Below, piece after piece: positions 34,649 through 46,284 of a stretch of 64,000 nucleotides of DNA. Source of the stretch: Caballeronia jiangsuensis (GTDB lineage: Bacteria > Pseudomonadota > Gammaproteobacteria > Burkholderiales > Burkholderiaceae); contig JFHF01000003.1 in the NCBI GenBank assembly GCA_000648925.1, positions 62,001 through 126,000 on the forward strand. The letters are read 5' to 3'. The notes beneath the pieces are model-generated. The model did not search any database, was not told the origin of the DNA, and saw only the letters and a list, made by a program, of their open reading frames with translations. The position numbers were made by a program, and so were the translations under genes. Position 1 is the first letter of the stretch. Each line of letters starts with the position of its first letter.

Positions 34649-36307
34649 TTAGACGGAGTTTTCCGTCGCGTGCGGCAGCACGTAATCGCGATACTGCTCG
34701 CGCAGGCGCATCTTCTGCAGCTTGCCGGTCGCGGTGTGCGGCAACGACTCGGCGAACACGACATCGTCCGGAATCCACCACTTCACGACCTTGCCCTCGA
34801 AATGCGCGAGCAGTTCCTCGCGCGTGACGGTGGCGTCGGGCTTGAGCACCGCCACGATCAACGGCCGCTCCGTCCACTTCGGATGCGAACACGCGATGCA
34901 CGCGGCCTCCGCCACCTGCGGATGCGACACCGCGATATTTTCCAGCTCGATCGAGCTGATCCATTCGCCGCCGGACTTGATGACGTCCTTGCTGCGATCG
35001 GTGATCTGCATGAAGCCGTCCGGATCGATGGTCGCGACATCGCCCGTCGGGAACCAGCCGTCGACGAGCGGCGAGTCGTCGCGACGGAAATAGCGGTCAA
35101 TGACCCACGGCCCGCGCACGTACAGATCGCCGAAGGACTTTCCGTCCCACGGCAGCTCGGAGCCGTCGTCGCCGACCACTTTCATATCGACGCCGAAGAG
35201 CGTGTGCCCCTGCTTCTCCAGCGAGCGGCGCTGCTCTTCGAGCGGGCGCTGCTTCTGCCTGAAGTTCAGACGCGCGAGCGTCCCGAGCGGCGACATCTCC
35301 GTCATGCCCCATGCGTGGATCACCTGCACGCCGTACTCTTCCTCGAAGATGCGCAGCATCGCGGGCGGACACGCGGAGCCGCCGATCACCGTGCGCTTCA
35401 ACGTCGAAAACCGCACGTTCTGCTGCTTCATGTAGGTGAGCAAGGCCATCCAGACAGTCGGGACGCCCGCCGAATACGTGACGCCTTCCGACTCCATCAG
35501 CTCGTAGAGCGATTTGCCGTCGAGGTCCTTGCCGGGGAACACGAGTTTCGCGCCGACGAGCGGCCCCGCGTGCGGAATGCCCCACGCGTTGACATGGAAC
35601 ATGGGCACGACAGGCAGAATCGCATCGCTCGACGACGCGCCCATCGCATCGGGCAGCGACGCGCCGTACGCGTGCAGGACCGTCGATCGATGCGAGTACA
35701 GCGCGCCCTTCGGATTGCCGGTCGTGCCCGACGTGTAGCAGAGAAACGAGGCCTGGCGCTCGTCGAGCATCGGCCATTCGTAGTCGCCGTCATGCTCGCC
35801 GATGAGACTCTCGTAGCTCATCACCGGCACGCTCATGTCCGACAGATGCTCGCCGATGCATGCGGCATCGCCGAGCGCGATCCAGCCTTTCACGTTCGGA
35901 CACTGCGGCGCGATGAGTTCGACGAGCGGGCCGAAAGTCATGTCGAAGCAGACATAGGAATCGTCGGCGTGATCGATGATGAACGCGATCTGATCGGGAA
36001 AGAGACGCGGATTGATCGTGTGGCACACGGCGCCCATGCCGCTCACGCCGTAGTAGCACTCCAGATGTCTGTAGCCGTTCCATGCGAGCGTGCCGATGCG
36101 CTCGCCCTGCTCGACCCCGAGCGCGGTCAGCGCCTGCGCAAGCTGCTTCGCGCGCTTCTCGCAATCGCGGTATGTGTAGCGGTGGATGTCGCCTTCGATG
36201 CGGCGCGACACGATCTCGTTATCGCCGAAGTGGCGCGAGGCATGGGACAGCAGGGACGACGCGAGCAGCGGTACTTCCATCATCTGGCCGTAGAGCGGCG
36301 ACGTCAT
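34649..36307 (-). CDS. Long/medium-chain fatty-acid-CoA ligase
   Basis: A 552-residue AMP-forming acyl-CoA synthetase. The nucleotide motif [11 protein letters not shown] lies near residue 192, followed by [22 protein letters not shown], and the C-terminal KSGGEWISS and TATGKLQK with the catalytic lysine. The ATG at 36307 follows GAGGA; the frame extends upstream into the intergenic region. It activates fatty acids for the downstream oxidation genes and is divergent from selO. Confidence 0.93.
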   Translation of the reverse strand: MTSPLYGQMMEVPLLASSLLSHASRHFGDNEIVSRRIEGDIHRYTYRDCEKRAKQLAQALTALGVEQGERIGTLAWNGYRHLECYYGVSGMGAVCHTINPRLFPDQIAFIIDHADDSYVCFDMTFGPLVELIAPQCPNVKGWIALGDAACIGEHLSDMSVPVMSYESLIGEHDGDYEWPMLDERQASFLCYTSGTTGNPKGALYSHRSTVLHAYGASLPDAMGASSSDAILPVVPMFHVNAWGIPHAGPLVGAKLVFPGKDLDGKSLYELMESEGVTYSAGVPTVWMALLTYMKQQNVRFSTLKRTVIGGSACPPAMLRIFEEEYGVQVIHAWGMTEMSPLGTLARLNFRQKQRPLEEQRRSLEKQGHTLFGVDMKVVGDDGSELPWDGKSFGDLYVRGPWVIDRYFRRDDSPLVDGWFPTGDVATIDPDGFMQITDRSKDVIKSGGEWISSIELENIAVSHPQVAEAACIACSHPKWTERPLIVAVLKPDATVTREELLAHFEGKVVKWWIPDDVVFAESLPHTATGKLQKMRLREQYRDYVLPHATENSV

Positions 36308-36413
36308 AGGCGGGGTCCTCGATTCTGTCGGATGCTGATCGGATGGCCGGGCCACGCTCCTGCAGGCCCGCGGGCGCGGAATTACAATATCGTTTAACTC
36401 AGAGGCGCTCAAT
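36308..36413. other. Divergent promoter region of the ligase and selO
   Basis: 106 bases between divergent starts. A TACAAT box lies at 36383-36388 in front of selO, but no convincing -35 partner is seen. Confidence 0.35.
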
Positions 36414-38006
36414 ATGTCGTTTTCCCCAAGCAATGCCGTACGCGCGACGCGCGACGAGACGCCGGCCGACGCGCGTTCCATGAGCGAAATCGCCGGCGCG
36501 ATCCGCGTCGGCGAGCCCGGTTCGTTCGCGGCGCTCGGCAGCGCTTTTCTCACGCGTCTTCCCGCCGCGCCGGTGCCCGATCCGTATCTCGTCGGGCTTT
36601 CGCGCGAGACGGCCGAATCGCTCGGTTTCGATCCGCAAGTCGCCACCGGCCCCGAAAAGGATGCATTCGCCGCGTACTTCGCCGGCAATCCGACGCGCGA
36701 CTGGGCGAGCGAATCGCTGCCCTATGCGGCCGTGTATTCGGGGCATCAATTCGGCGTGTGGGCGGGTCAACTGGGCGATGGCCGCGCGCTCACGCTCGGC
36801 GAGGTTGAACACGATGGCGCGCGCCTCGAAGTGCAACTGAAGGGCGCGGGACGCACGCCCTACTCGCGCATGGGCGACGGCCGCGCGGTGCTGCGCTCGT
36901 CGATCCGCGAATTCCTGTGCTCGGAAGCGATGCACCATCTCGGCATTCCGACGACGCGCGCGCTCGCCGTCATCGGGTCGGATCTGCCGGTGCGCCGCGA
37001 GACCATCGAAACGGCGGCGATCGTCACGCGCGTATCGCCGAGCTTCGTGCGTTTCGGCCACTTCGAGCATTTCTATGCGAACGACCGCATCGACGATCTG
37101 CGCAGCCTCGCCGATCACGTGATCGACCGCTTTTATCCGCACTGCCGCGACGCCGACGATCCCTATCTCGCGCTGCTCGACGAAGCCGTGCGCTCCACCG
37201 CCGATCTGATGGCGCAGTGGCAAGGCGTAGGCTTTTGCCACGGCGTGATGAACACCGACAACATGTCGATTCTCGGCCTCACGATCGACTACGGTCCGTT
37301 CGGCTTCATGGACGCCTTCAACGCGCATCACGTCTGCAATCACTCGGATACGCAGGGGCGCTATTCCTATGGCCGCCAGCCGCAGGTCGGGTACTGGAAT
37401 CTCTTCTGTCTCGCGCAGGCGCTCGTGCCGCTCTTCGGCGGGAATCTGCCCGAGGAAGGACGCGCCGAGCGCGTGGTCGAAGAGGCGCAGAAGGTGATGG
37501 AGCGATACAAGGATCGCTTCGGGCCCGCGCTCGTCGCGACGATGCGCGCGAAGCTCGGCCTCGAAGTCGAGCGCGACGGCGACGACAAGCTCGCCAACGG
37601 TCTCTTCGAAATCATGCATGCGAATCGTGCGGACTTCACGCTCACGTTCCGGAACTTGTCGAAGCTCTCGAAATCCGACGCGAGCCAGGATGCGCCGGTG
37701 CGCGATCTGTTCCTCGATCGCGCCGCCTTCGATGCGTGGGCCGTGCAGTATCGCGAGCGCCTGGCGCACGAGCCGCGCGACGACGCCGCCCGCGCCACGG
37801 CGATGAATCGCGTGAATCCGAAGTACGTGCTGCGCAATCATCTGGCCGAACAGGCGATCCGCCGGGCGGCCGAGAAGGACTTTTCAGAAGTGGAGCGCCT
37901 CCTGGACGTGCTGCGCCATCCGTACGACGAACAGCCGCAATACGAGGCGTATGCCGGCCTGCCGCCCAACTGGGCGAGCGACCTCGAAGTCAGTTGTTCT
38001 TCATAG
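36414..38006 (+). CDS. selO: Protein adenylyltransferase SelO (YdiU family)
   Basis: A 530-residue pseudokinase-fold enzyme that transfers AMP from ATP to redox proteins such as glutaredoxin. Family marks are [18 protein letters not shown] near residue 108, [11 protein letters not shown] and [12 protein letters not shown] near 282. The C-terminus is CSS: a Cys sits third from the end, where vertebrate SelO has selenocysteine. It is followed after 49 bases by msrB on the same strand, which suggests a redox unit. No selenocysteine machinery is needed for the Cys form. Confidence 0.95.
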   Translation: MSFSPSNAVRATRDETPADARSMSEIAGAIRVGEPGSFAALGSAFLTRLPAAPVPDPYLVGLSRETAESLGFDPQVATGPEKDAFAAYFAGNPTRDWASESLPYAAVYSGHQFGVWAGQLGDGRALTLGEVEHDGARLEVQLKGAGRTPYSRMGDGRAVLRSSIREFLCSEAMHHLGIPTTRALAVIGSDLPVRRETIETAAIVTRVSPSFVRFGHFEHFYANDRIDDLRSLADHVIDRFYPHCRDADDPYLALLDEAVRSTADLMAQWQGVGFCHGVMNTDNMSILGLTIDYGPFGFMDAFNAHHVCNHSDTQGRYSYGRQPQVGYWNLFCLAQALVPLFGGNLPEEGRAERVVEEAQKVMERYKDRFGPALVATMRAKLGLEVERDGDDKLANGLFEIMHANRADFTLTFRNLSKLSKSDASQDAPVRDLFLDRAAFDAWAVQYRERLAHEPRDDAARATAMNRVNPKYVLRNHLAEQAIRRAAEKDFSEVERLLDVLRHPYDEQPQYEAYAGLPPNWASDLEVSCSS

Positions 38007-38055
38007 GATCGCCCTCATACACAAGGCCTTCCCGGCCAGACCAAAGGAACGAGAG

Positions 38056-38472
38056 ATGAGCAGAGAAGACACCCCGACAAACTATCCGCTGCAGAAAGAC
38101 GACGCCACCTATCGCCGTGAACTGGACGACATGCAGTACCAGGTCACGCGTCATGCCGTGACCGAGCGCCCGTTCACCGGCAAATACTGGGATCACGACG
38201 AGCGCGGCATCTACGATTGCGTGTGCTGCGGCACGCCGCTTTTCGAATCCGCCACGAAATTCGATGCCGGTTGCGGCTGGCCCAGTTATTTCAAGCCGAT
38301 CAACGGCGAAGTGATCCAGGAGAAAACCGACCGCACGCACGGCATGCTGCGCATCGAAGTGCTGTGCAAGAACTGCGGCGCGCATCTCGGCCATGTATTC
38401 GAGGACGGCCCCGCGCCGACCGGCCTGCGGTATTGCATCAACTCGGCTGCGCTACAATTCGAACCCAAGTAA
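38056..38472 (+). CDS. msrB: Peptide-methionine (R)-S-oxide reductase
   Basis: A 138-residue MsrB that repairs methionine-R-sulfoxide. The zinc site is formed by Cys55, Cys58, Cys104 and Cys107; the catalytic Cys127 lies in RYCINSAAL, with the GCGWPSYF substrate loop at 72-79. The ATG at 38056 has AAAGGA upstream. It probably shares a transcript with selO. Confidence 0.96.
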   Translation: MSREDTPTNYPLQKDDATYRRELDDMQYQVTRHAVTERPFTGKYWDHDERGIYDCVCCGTPLFESATKFDAGCGWPSYFKPINGEVIQEKTDRTHGMLRIEVLCKNCGAHLGHVFEDGPAPTGLRYCINSAALQFEPK

Positions 38473-38522
38473 GCGCGAGCCCGGCACCCTCGCTCGGGAA
38501 GCGACCGTGCCACGCCGTACCG

Positions 38523-38550
38523 ACGCCCGCTCCGTTCGAGCGGGCGTTCT
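38523..38550 (+). terminator. Hairpin after msrB
   Basis: A perfect 10-bp stem (38523-38532 with 38538-38547) with a five-base loop is followed by TTCTTTCC. It likely terminates msrB, with some read-through to yciB possible. Confidence 0.65.
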
Positions 38551-38599
38551 TTCCTCGCGCGCCTCGCATCCATCCGATGCCCATCACGTCCGGACGCCA

Positions 38600-39136
38600 A
38601 TGAAATTTCTGTTCGATCTGTTTCCGATCATTCTCTTTTTCGTCGCTTTCAAGGTCTGGGGCATCTATACCGCGACGGCGGTTGCGATCGCGGCGACGCT
38701 CGTGCAGATCGCCTGGGTCGCGTTCCGTCATCGCAAGGTCGATCCGATGCTGTGGGTGAGCCTCGGCGTCGTCGTCGTGTTCGGCGGCGCGACGCTGGTG
38801 CTGCATAACGACACCTTCATCAAATGGAAGCCGACGGCGCTCTACTGGCTGTTCGCGTTCGCGCTGATCGTCGCGCAGATCGGTTTCAGAAAAAATCTGA
38901 TCGAAGCGATGATGGGCAAGCAGATCGTGCTGCCGCATCGCGTGTGGGGACAATTGAACGTCGCGTGGGCCGTGTTCTTCGCGCTGCTCGGCATCGTGAA
39001 CCTCTTCGTCGCGTATAACTACACGACGGATCAGTGGGTCAACTTCAAGCTCTTCGGCGCGACGGGCTGTCTCGTTTTGTTCATCGTCGCGCAGAGCTTC
39101 TGGCTCGCGAAACACATGAAGGAGGACGGACAATGA
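38600..39136 (+). CDS. yciB: Septation protein A / intracellular septation protein (YciB)
   Basis: A 178-residue inner-membrane protein with five predicted helices, beginning [17 protein letters not shown], the usual family start. The [17 protein letters not shown] block is characteristic. YciB interacts with the division and elongation machinery and affects envelope integrity. Its stop overlaps the bolA start by four bases (ATGA). Confidence 0.95.
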   Translation: MKFLFDLFPIILFFVAFKVWGIYTATAVAIAATLVQIAWVAFRHRKVDPMLWVSLGVVVVFGGATLVLHNDTFIKWKPTALYWLFAFALIVAQIGFRKNLIEAMMGKQIVLPHRVWGQLNVAWAVFFALLGIVNLFVAYNYTTDQWVNFKLFGATGCLVLFIVAQSFWLAKHMKEDGQ

Positions 39137-39447
39137 ACGCATCGTTCGATTTCATGAGCGCGTCGGCGGCGGACAAGATCGCGCATCTCGAAGCGCGTCT
39201 GAACGAGACGCTGAAACCGCAATCGGTGCATATCGACGACGACAGCGCCGCGCACGCGGGTCATGCGGGCGCGGCGGCCGGCAGCCACTACACGGTGACG
39301 ATCGTCGCGGCGTGCTTCGCCGGCAAGGCGCGCGTGGCGCGGCATCGGCTGGTGTATGATGCGCTGGCCGAGGAAATGCGGCGCGGCGTGCACGCGCTCG
39401 CGATCCGGGCTTACACGCCGCAGGAGTTCGCAGAACAATTCGAATAG
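39133..39447 (+). CDS. bolA: BolA-family protein
   Basis: A 104-residue BolA-like protein; members act with monothiol glutaredoxins in iron-sulfur trafficking or stress shape control. The C-terminal HRLVYDAL and [13 protein letters not shown] motifs are family-like. A Gly/Ala/His-rich linker occurs near residues 37-52, and a Cys near residue 62. The start overlaps yciB, so the two are co-translated. Confidence 0.9.
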   Translation: MNASFDFMSASAADKIAHLEARLNETLKPQSVHIDDDSAAHAGHAGAAAGSHYTVTIVAACFAGKARVARHRLVYDALAEEMRRGVHALAIRAYTPQEFAEQFE

Positions 39448-39527
39448 ACGCGCGCGCGCTTCATCACAAAGCTTTGCCTCTTAAATTCGCCTCTGAAGGC
39501 GTCTGTTTGCTCAGTTAGGAACCTCCG

Positions 39528-40310
39528 ATGACTTTGAAAAAAACCCGCGTCTGGGTGTTGCTGGCTGCGTTCGCGGCTGCGCCCGCCTTTGCGCAAAACG
39601 TCGCCGTCGTCAACGGCACGCCGATTCCCACGTCGCGCGCCGATGCGCTCGTGAAGCAGCTCGTCGCACAGGGTCAGCAGGACTCGCCGCAACTTCAGCA
39701 GGCCGTGCGCGAGGAACTCATCAACCGCGAAATCCTGATGCAGGAAGCCGCGCGTGAAGGCATCGCGACGCGTCCCGACGTGAAGGCGCAGGTCGCCGTG
39801 GCGCAGCAGACCGTCGTGCTGCGCGCGCTGATCGAAGACTTCGTGAAGAAGAACACGCCGACCGACGCCGAGATCAAGGCGCGCTACGACCAGCTCGTCA
39901 AGCAGAACGGTGGCGGCAAGGAACTGCATCTGCATCACATCCTCGTCGCGGACGAAGCGCAGGCGAAGGATCTGATCGCGAAGATCAAGGCCGGCGCGAG
40001 CTTCGAGGATCTCGCCAAGCAATATTCGAAAGATCCGGGATCGGGCAAGAATGGCGGCGATCTGGACTGGTCGTCGCCTTCGGCTTACGTGCCGGAATTC
40101 GGCGCGGCCGCGGAGAAGCTGAAGAAGGGCGAAGTCACGCCGGAGCCGGTGAAGACGCAGTTCGGCTGGCACGTGATCCGTCTGGACGATTCGCGTGAAA
40201 TCGCCCCGCCGCCGCTCGATCAGGTCAAGACGCAGATCGCTCAGCAGATTCAGCAGGAAAAGCTGCAGACATTCGAAGAAGGTCTGCGAAGCAAGGCGGT
40301 GATCAAGTAA
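39528..40310 (+). CDS. Periplasmic peptidyl-prolyl isomerase (PpiC/parvulin type)
   Basis: A 260-residue exported foldase: signal peptide cut after AFA (residue 22), a SurA-like helical N-domain and a parvulin domain (about residues 130-225) with HLHHILV and GGDLDWSSP and QFGWHVIRLDD. It assists folding of outer-membrane proteins. It follows bolA and ends at a clear terminator. Confidence 0.93.
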   Translation: MTLKKTRVWVLLAAFAAAPAFAQNVAVVNGTPIPTSRADALVKQLVAQGQQDSPQLQQAVREELINREILMQEAAREGIATRPDVKAQVAVAQQTVVLRALIEDFVKKNTPTDAEIKARYDQLVKQNGGGKELHLHHILVADEAQAKDLIAKIKAGASFEDLAKQYSKDPGSGKNGGDLDWSSPSAYVPEFGAAAEKLKKGEVTPEPVKTQFGWHVIRLDDSREIAPPPLDQVKTQIAQQIQQEKLQTFEEGLRSKAVIK

Positions 40311-40352
40311 GCGTGCTTGCCTGATCGTTCCGTTCGCGCCTCCGCGATCCAT

Positions 40353-40384
40353 GACAAAGCCGCCCTCGGGCGGCTTTGTCGTTT
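40353..40384 (+). terminator. Rho-independent terminator after the parvulin gene
   Basis: A 13-base perfect inverted repeat (40353-40365 with 40368-40380) with a very tight loop is followed by GTTTCTG on the plus strand; it can also serve purL from the other side. Confidence 0.8.
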
Positions 40385-40412
40385 CTGACGCAAATTCTGA
40401 CGCGAAGCGCGA

Positions 40413-43400
40413 TCAGCCGAGGAAGCGTCGCGCGTTCTGGAACACGCGCAGCCACGGGCTGCCGTCGGTGGTCCAGTCGTCGGGCGTCCAGCTCATCTGC
40501 ACGTTGCGATGCACGCGCTCCATGTGCGGCATCAGCACGGTGAAGCGGCCATCGGGCGTCGTGACGGACGTGATGCCCTGCGGCGAGCCGTTCGGGTTGA
40601 ACGGATACTGCTCCGTCGCATTGCCGCGATGATCGACATAGCGCATCGCGACGAGCGCCTGCGCCTGATCGCCCTGCTGCGAGAAATCGGCGAAACCTTC
40701 ACCGTGCGCGACCGCCACCGGAATGCGCGAGCCTTCCATGCCGGCGAAGAAGATCGACGGCGAACTCTGCACCTCGACGAGCGAGAAGCGCGCCTCGAAC
40801 TGCTCCGACTTGTTGCGCGTGAATTTCGGCCAGTTTTCCGCGCCGGGAATGATCGACGCGAGACTCGACATCATCTGGCAGCCGTTGCAGATGCCGAGCG
40901 CGAAGGTATCGGCGCGGCCGAAGAACGCGGCGAACATGTCGGCGAGACGCTGATTGAAGCGGATCGTCTTCGCCCAGCCCTCGCCCGCGCCCAGCACGTC
41001 GCCGTACGAGAAGCCGCCGCACGCGACCGCGCCCGCGAAATCGGCGAGCGTCGCGCGGCCTTCGAGCAGGTCGCTCATGTGGACGTCGTGCGCATCGAAG
41101 CCCGCGCGATCGAACGCGTAGGCCGTTTCGAGATGTGAGTTCACGCCCTGCTCGCGCAGAATCGCGACACGCGGACGATTGCCCTTTGCGATGAACGGCG
41201 CGGCGACATCTTCGGCCGGATCGAAGCTCAGCACGGGCGAAATGCCGGGATCGGCGGCATCGAGCAGCGCGTCGTATTCGGCGTCCGCGCAGGCCGGGTT
41301 GTCGCGCAGACGCGCGATGCGCCAGCTCACCTCGCTCCACGCGCGATGCAGCTCGGCGCGCGGCGCGTCGAAAATCTTCTTCGCGTCGCGATAGATTTCG
41401 ATCGCGCCGCTCTCGTTCGGCTTGCCGATCACATGCGAGCACGCCGACAGGCCATGCTCGCGCAGCGCGCCGAGCACCGCATCGCGGTCCGACGCGCGCA
41501 CCTGCACCACCGCGCCGAGTTCTTCCGAGAACAGCGCGCGGATCGTGCGATCGTCGCGGCGGCCGCTCGTCTGCTTCGCCCAGTCCTTCGCGTCGCCGTA
41601 GTCCGATTCGTGTTCGGCGTCGAGCGTCAGCATGTCGACGTTCAGCGACACGCCCGTGTGACCCGCGAACGCCATTTCGCAGACCGTCGCCCACAGGCCG
41701 CCGTCGGAGCGGTCGTGGTAGGCGAGCAGCTTGCCATCGGCGTTGAGCGCCTGGATCGCGGCGAAGAAGCGCTTGAGGTCTTCGGGATCGTCGACGTCGG
41801 GAACGGCATCGCCCACTTGCTGCGTCACCTGCGCGAGGATGCTGGCGCCCATACGATTGCGGCCGCGGCCCAGATCGATCGCGATCAGCACCGTGTTCAT
41901 GTCGTTGACGAGTTGCGGCGTCAGATGACGGCGCACGTCTTCCACCGGCGCGAACGCCGAGATGATCAGCGACACCGGCGACACCACTTCGCGCGCGCCC
42001 CCGCGTGCGTCCTGCCACTTGGTGCGCATCGACAGCGAATCCTTGCCGACCGGAATGCTGATACCGAGCGCGGGGCACAGCTCCATGCCGATCGCCTTCA
42101 CCGTCTCGTAGAGCGCGGCGTCTTCACCGGCGCTGCCGCACGCGGCCATCCAGTTCGCCGACAGCTTCAGCTTGTTCAGCGATTCGATCGGCGCCGACGC
42201 GATGTTCGTCACCGCTTCGCCCACCGCCATGCGTCCCGATGCGGGCGCGTCGATGACGGCGAGCGGCGTGCGTTCGGCCATCGTCATTGCTTCGCCGCGA
42301 AAGCCCGCGTAGTCCATCGTCGTGACCGCGCAATCGGCGACAGGCACTTGCCACGGACCGACGAACTGGTCGCGTGCGGTCGTGCCGCCCACCGAGCGGT
42401 CGCCGATGGTGATGAGGAAGGACTTGCTCGCGACCGTCGGATGCTTCAGCACATCGACCGCGACCGCCGACAGCGGCAGACCGGTCACGTCGACCGGCGT
42501 GAACTGCGTGCTCTCGCGCTTCACGTCGCGATGCATCTTGGGCGGCTTGCCGAGCAGCACGTCCATGGGCATATCGACGGGTTCCTGGCCTTCGTTCGCG
42601 TCATCGATCAGCTTCAACTGGCGCTCTTCCGTCGCCACGCCGACGACTGCCACCGGGCAGCGTTCGCGCTCGCAGATGGCCTGGAACGCGGGCAGATCGG
42701 CGGGCGAGATCGCGAGGACGTAGCGCTCCTGCGCTTCGTTCGACCAGATTTCGCGCGGCGAAAGACCACTTTCTTCGAGTTGCACCTTGCGCAGATCGAA
42801 ACGCGCGCCCTTGCCCGCGCCATCGACGAGTTCCGGGAATGCATTCGAAATGCCACCCGCGCCGACGTCGTGAATCGACAGGATCGGATTGCCGTCGCCC
42901 ATCTGCCAGCAGGTGTTGATGACTTCCTGCGCGCGACGCTGAATTTCCGGATTGCCGCGCTGGACCGAGTCGAAGTCGAGTTCGGCGGTGTTCGCGCCGG
43001 TCGCCATCGACGACGCCGCGCCGCCGCCCATGCCGATGCGCATGCCCGGCCCGCCGATCTGGATCAGCAGCGTGCCGGCCGGCAGATCGTTCTTGTGCGT
43101 ATGCTGATCCGAAATATTGCCGATGCCGCCCGCGATCATGATCGGCTTGTGATAGCCGCGCACGCGGCCCGCGACGTTCTGCTCGTAGGTGCGGAAGTAG
43201 CCGCCGAGGTTCGGGCGGCCGAATTCGTTGTTGAAGGCGGCGGCGCCGATCGGCCCGTCGATCATGATCTGCAACGGCGATGCGATGCGGTCGGGCCGGC
43301 CATACGGCGCGTGCGGGTCGGCCGGGTTTCGCGATGCGAGCGGCACGGCGGCATCGCGATCGTTTTCCCATTTTTCGCGCGCGTCGGGGAAATCGAGGTT

Positions 43401-44450
43401 CGACACCGTGAAGCCCGCGAGACCGGCCTTCGGCCGCGCGCCGCGGCCCGTCGCGCCTTCGTCGCGGATTTCGCCGCCGGAACCCGTCGCCGCGCCCGCG
43501 AACGGGGAAATCGCGGTCGGGTGGTTGTGCGTCTCGACCTTCATCAGCGTGTGGGTCATTTCCACGTGACGCTGATATTGCTCGTCGCGGCCGCGCGGGA
43601 ACCAGCGCTCCGCGATGCCGCCCTGCATGATCGCCGAGTTGTCCGAATACGCGACGATCGTGCCTTCGTGATTCAGCTTTTCGGTATTGCGGATCATCTG
43701 GAACAGCGACATGTCCTGCTTCTCGCCGTCGATGGTCCATTCGCCGTTGAAGATCTTGTGGCGGCAGTGTTCGCTGTTGGCCTGCGCGAACATCATCAAT
43801 TCGACGTCGGTGGGATTGCGCTTCAGGTCTTCGAACGCGCTCACCAGATAGTCGATCTCGTCGTCCGCGAGCGCGAGGCCGAGTTCGATATTCGCGGCTT
43901 CCAGCGCCTTGCGTCCCGCGCCGATGATATCGACCGTCTGCAAGGGCTTGGCCGGCAGTTCATCGAAGAGATGCAGCGCCTGATCGCGCGATGCCGCGAC
44001 GCTTTCCGTCATGCGGTCGTGCAATGCATCGGCGACAGCCGCGCGCGCTTCGTCCGACAGCGCCTTCTTGCCGCCGAGAAAGCCGCTTTTCATGATGACC
44101 GAGTACTCGACGCCGCGCTCGATGCGCCGCACCTTTTCGAGCCCGCAGTGATGCGCGATGTCGGTCGCCTTGCTCGCCCACGGCGAAACCGTGCCGAAGC
44201 GCGGCACGACCATGAAAGTTTCGACGTGGCCGCGTTCCTTCGATGCGTCGAACGGCGCGCCGTAATGCATCAGCGCGTCGATGCGGCTGGTGTCATCGTC
44301 GGTGAGCGGCTCGGAAGCGTTGACGAAATGGAGATACTGGCCGCGCACGCCGACGATATTCGCGTCGATGCGGGCGAGCGTTTCGAGAAGGCGGGTCTGA
44401 CGAAAATCGGAGAGGGCCGAAGCGCCGGGGAAACACGAGAAGTGGGCCAT
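40413..44450 (-). CDS. purL: Phosphoribosylformylglycinamidine synthase
   Basis: A 1345-residue single-chain FGAM synthase, fourth step of purine synthesis. The N-terminal FGAR-AT and PurS-like region, two AIRS-like ATP domains and a C-terminal glutamine amidotransferase are present; the latter has the nucleophile Cys in GICNGCQ and a His/Glu-bearing HGEGFA/NPNGSP region. The ATG at 44450 is preferred; the frame reaches 44525 without conservation. Length fits the large gammaproteobacterial/betaproteobacterial form. Confidence 0.97.
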   Translation of the reverse strand: MAHFSCFPGASALSDFRQTRLLETLARIDANIVGVRGQYLHFVNASEPLTDDDTSRIDALMHYGAPFDASKERGHVETFMVVPRFGTVSPWASKATDIAHHCGLEKVRRIERGVEYSVIMKSGFLGGKKALSDEARAAVADALHDRMTESVAASRDQALHLFDELPAKPLQTVDIIGAGRKALEAANIELGLALADDEIDYLVSAFEDLKRNPTDVELMMFAQANSEHCRHKIFNGEWTIDGEKQDMSLFQMIRNTEKLNHEGTIVAYSDNSAIMQGGIAERWFPRGRDEQYQRHVEMTHTLMKVETHNHPTAISPFAGAATGSGGEIRDEGATGRGARPKAGLAGFTVSNLDFPDAREKWENDRDAAVPLASRNPADPHAPYGRPDRIASPLQIMIDGPIGAAAFNNEFGRPNLGGYFRTYEQNVAGRVRGYHKPIMIAGGIGNISDQHTHKNDLPAGTLLIQIGGPGMRIGMGGGAASSMATGANTAELDFDSVQRGNPEIQRRAQEVINTCWQMGDGNPILSIHDVGAGGISNAFPELVDGAGKGARFDLRKVQLEESGLSPREIWSNEAQERYVLAISPADLPAFQAICERERCPVAVVGVATEERQLKLIDDANEGQEPVDMPMDVLLGKPPKMHRDVKRESTQFTPVDVTGLPLSAVAVDVLKHPTVASKSFLITIGDRSVGGTTARDQFVGPWQVPVADCAVTTMDYAGFRGEAMTMAERTPLAVIDAPASGRMAVGEAVTNIASAPIESLNKLKLSANWMAACGSAGEDAALYETVKAIGMELCPALGISIPVGKDSLSMRTKWQDARGGAREVVSPVSLIISAFAPVEDVRRHLTPQLVNDMNTVLIAIDLGRGRNRMGASILAQVTQQVGDAVPDVDDPEDLKRFFAAIQALNADGKLLAYHDRSDGGLWATVCEMAFAGHTGVSLNVDMLTLDAEHESDYGDAKDWAKQTSGRRDDRTIRALFSEELGAVVQVRASDRDAVLGALREHGLSACSHVIGKPNESGAIEIYRDAKKIFDAPRAELHRAWSEVSWRIARLRDNPACADAEYDALLDAADPGISPVLSFDPAEDVAAPFIAKGNRPRVAILREQGVNSHLETAYAFDRAGFDAHDVHMSDLLEGRATLADFAGAVACGGFSYGDVLGAGEGWAKTIRFNQRLADMFAAFFGRADTFALGICNGCQMMSSLASIIPGAENWPKFTRNKSEQFEARFSLVEVQSSPSIFFAGMEGSRIPVAVAHGEGFADFSQQGDQAQALVAMRYVDHRGNATEQYPFNPNGSPQGITSVTTPDGRFTVLMPHMERVHRNVQMSWTPDDWTTDGSPWLRVFQNARRFLG

Positions 44451-44910
44451 TGTGACGGTGCGTCGATGACGTCTGTGTGCCGCTCGCGCGACGCTCGCAT
44501 TTTTGCGAATCCAGAAAATTCGCAAATTCGGACTCGAGCGCGCAAAACGGCGTGAGGCGAAAGGAAGACCGCGATTATAACCCGGATGCGTCTCGAAATC
44601 GGCCGGGCGGTCCGTGCGAGCGGCGCACGGCGGCGGCCCGGCGACGCCGAATGCATCGAATGCTCATCTCGAAATCACCGGGACTCGCCTGGCCATGCCG
44701 AACGGAGCGCGCCGCGCGGCGCAAGACCATGCGGCCTGCCGTCCCTCGCAAACGATTTTGGCGCTATCATGGCGCGCTTTCTTCGGGCCGGCGTCAAGTC
44801 GCGCCGCCGGGTCCGTCGTTCTACCGTCAAGGCGCGCGGCTTCGGGCGCTTCCGTCCGCGCGTCACGCCGCGCAGCACTGCAATCTCGCGCCTTCGGGCA
44901 CAAAAAAGTC
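44451..44910. other. Divergent purL / DadA-like intergenic region
   Basis: 460 bases with no supportable gene. A TATAAT box (complement of 44574-44579) lies about 125 bases upstream of purL and is the likely -10 element; its -35 is weak. No riboswitch or operator is recognised. Overlapping open frames across it reflect GC-rich composition. Confidence 0.45.
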
Positions 44911-46203
44911 ATGGATGTCATCGTCATCGGCGGAGGAATCGCCGGCATCGCCACCGCGTATCAGTTGCATGCGGCCGGGCATCGCGTCTGCGTGATCGAG
45001 CGTCACGCGACCGTCGCGCAAGGCGCGACCTACGGCCAAGGCGGCGCGCTTCTGCCCTCGCCGCTCGATGTCTGGTTCGGCCCGACCTTCATGGCGTCGA
45101 GCCGCTCGAAACAAAGCGGCATGGTGGTCAAGACCGGCTTCGATTCGGCCGCGCGCGATTTCATCAAGCAACTCGCGACGCTGCGCGATGCCGACGCGTT
45201 CGCGGCGCAATACGCGCATCTGCAACCGCTCGTCGATTTGTCGCGGCGCGTGCTGGCGGACATCGAAAGCCGTCTGGAACTCGATTTCGAGCAACGCCGC
45301 GGCATGCTGCACGTATTCCGGCAGCCGCGCGAACTCGAAGACGCGCAGCCGGCCATCGACCTGCTCAAGGGCTGCGGCGTGCCGTACCGGCTCCTGACGC
45401 CCGAGGAATGCGTCGCCGTCGAGCCTTCCGTGCCGGACTATCCCGAATTCGCGGGCGGCGTGCTGCTGCCCGAGGAACGCACCGCGAACTGCCCGCTCTT
45501 CACGAAGCAACTGAAGCAGATGCTCGAAGACGATGGCGTGCAGTTCCGCATGCATCGGAGCGTCGCGTCGGTGCGTGTGGACGGCGCGCGCGCCGCGGTC
45601 GAGCTCGGCGATCCGAACGAAGCCAGGAAGCGCAGCGCCGACGTCGAGCTGATCACCGCGGATGCGATCGTCGTCGCGGCGGGCACCGGCACGCCGGGGC
45701 TCGTCGGCGGCATGAAATCGGCGTCCTCGCTCTTTCCACTGCGCGTGCACACGCTGACCGCGCCCGTCGCGTACGAGGAGCGCGTGCCGCATCTCACGGT
45801 CGTCGATACGGTCAAGCGCATCACCATGACGCGCGTGAACCAGCGCTTGCGCGTGGGCGGCGCGGGCGTGTTTCAGAGCGCGTCGAAGGCCGACAAGCCG
45901 CTCGACGCCACGCTTTCCCGGCGCGCGCTCGACCTGCTCGGCCAGGGCACGCACGACTGGATTCCGGGCGCCGCGCGAGTCTCCGCCGCGCGCGCGTGGG
46001 ACGGTCTGCGACTGATCACCGCCGACGGGCTGCCGATCGTCGGCGCGGCCCGCCATCCGCGGCTTTTCGTCAGCGCGGCGCACGGCCCGGCGGGCTGGGG
46101 CCTCGCGTGCGGGTCTGCTAAAGTGATCGCGGACCTCGTCTCCGGCGTCACGCCCGATTTGCCCGCCAGCACGCTCGCCGCGCTGAGCATCGAACGCTTC
46201 TAG
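44911..46203 (+). CDS. D-amino-acid dehydrogenase-like FAD oxidoreductase
   Basis: A 430-residue DAO-family flavoprotein. The FAD-binding GxGxxG motif is at residues 6-11 (VIGGGIAG), with ATYGQGGALLPSP near residue 38 and the C-terminal second FAD motif GPAGWGLACGSAK near 394-406. It resembles DadA, which oxidises D-amino acids at the membrane, but the lysine/proline substrates cannot be told apart here. The ATG at 44911 is chosen because the motif starts six residues later; no clear ribosome site. It is divergent from purL. Confidence 0.9.
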   Translation: MDVIVIGGGIAGIATAYQLHAAGHRVCVIERHATVAQGATYGQGGALLPSPLDVWFGPTFMASSRSKQSGMVVKTGFDSAARDFIKQLATLRDADAFAAQYAHLQPLVDLSRRVLADIESRLELDFEQRRGMLHVFRQPRELEDAQPAIDLLKGCGVPYRLLTPEECVAVEPSVPDYPEFAGGVLLPEERTANCPLFTKQLKQMLEDDGVQFRMHRSVASVRVDGARAAVELGDPNEARKRSADVELITADAIVVAAGTGTPGLVGGMKSASSLFPLRVHTLTAPVAYEERVPHLTVVDTVKRITMTRVNQRLRVGGAGVFQSASKADKPLDATLSRRALDLLGQGTHDWIPGAARVSAARAWDGLRLITADGLPIVGAARHPRLFVSAAHGPAGWGLACGSAKVIADLVSGVTPDLPASTLAALSIERF

Positions 46204-46284
46204 CGACCTCGCGCGGCGCGCGCCGCGACGGGCACGATTGCTGCGGACCACGCCGGGTTTCCGATCGCCCTTCCCGCCGCCGCC

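Noticed and set aside
41346..44555. A 1069-codon plus-strand open frame opposite purL
   Set aside because: It has composition of an antisense shadow and no domain, while purL on the minus strand is complete and conserved.
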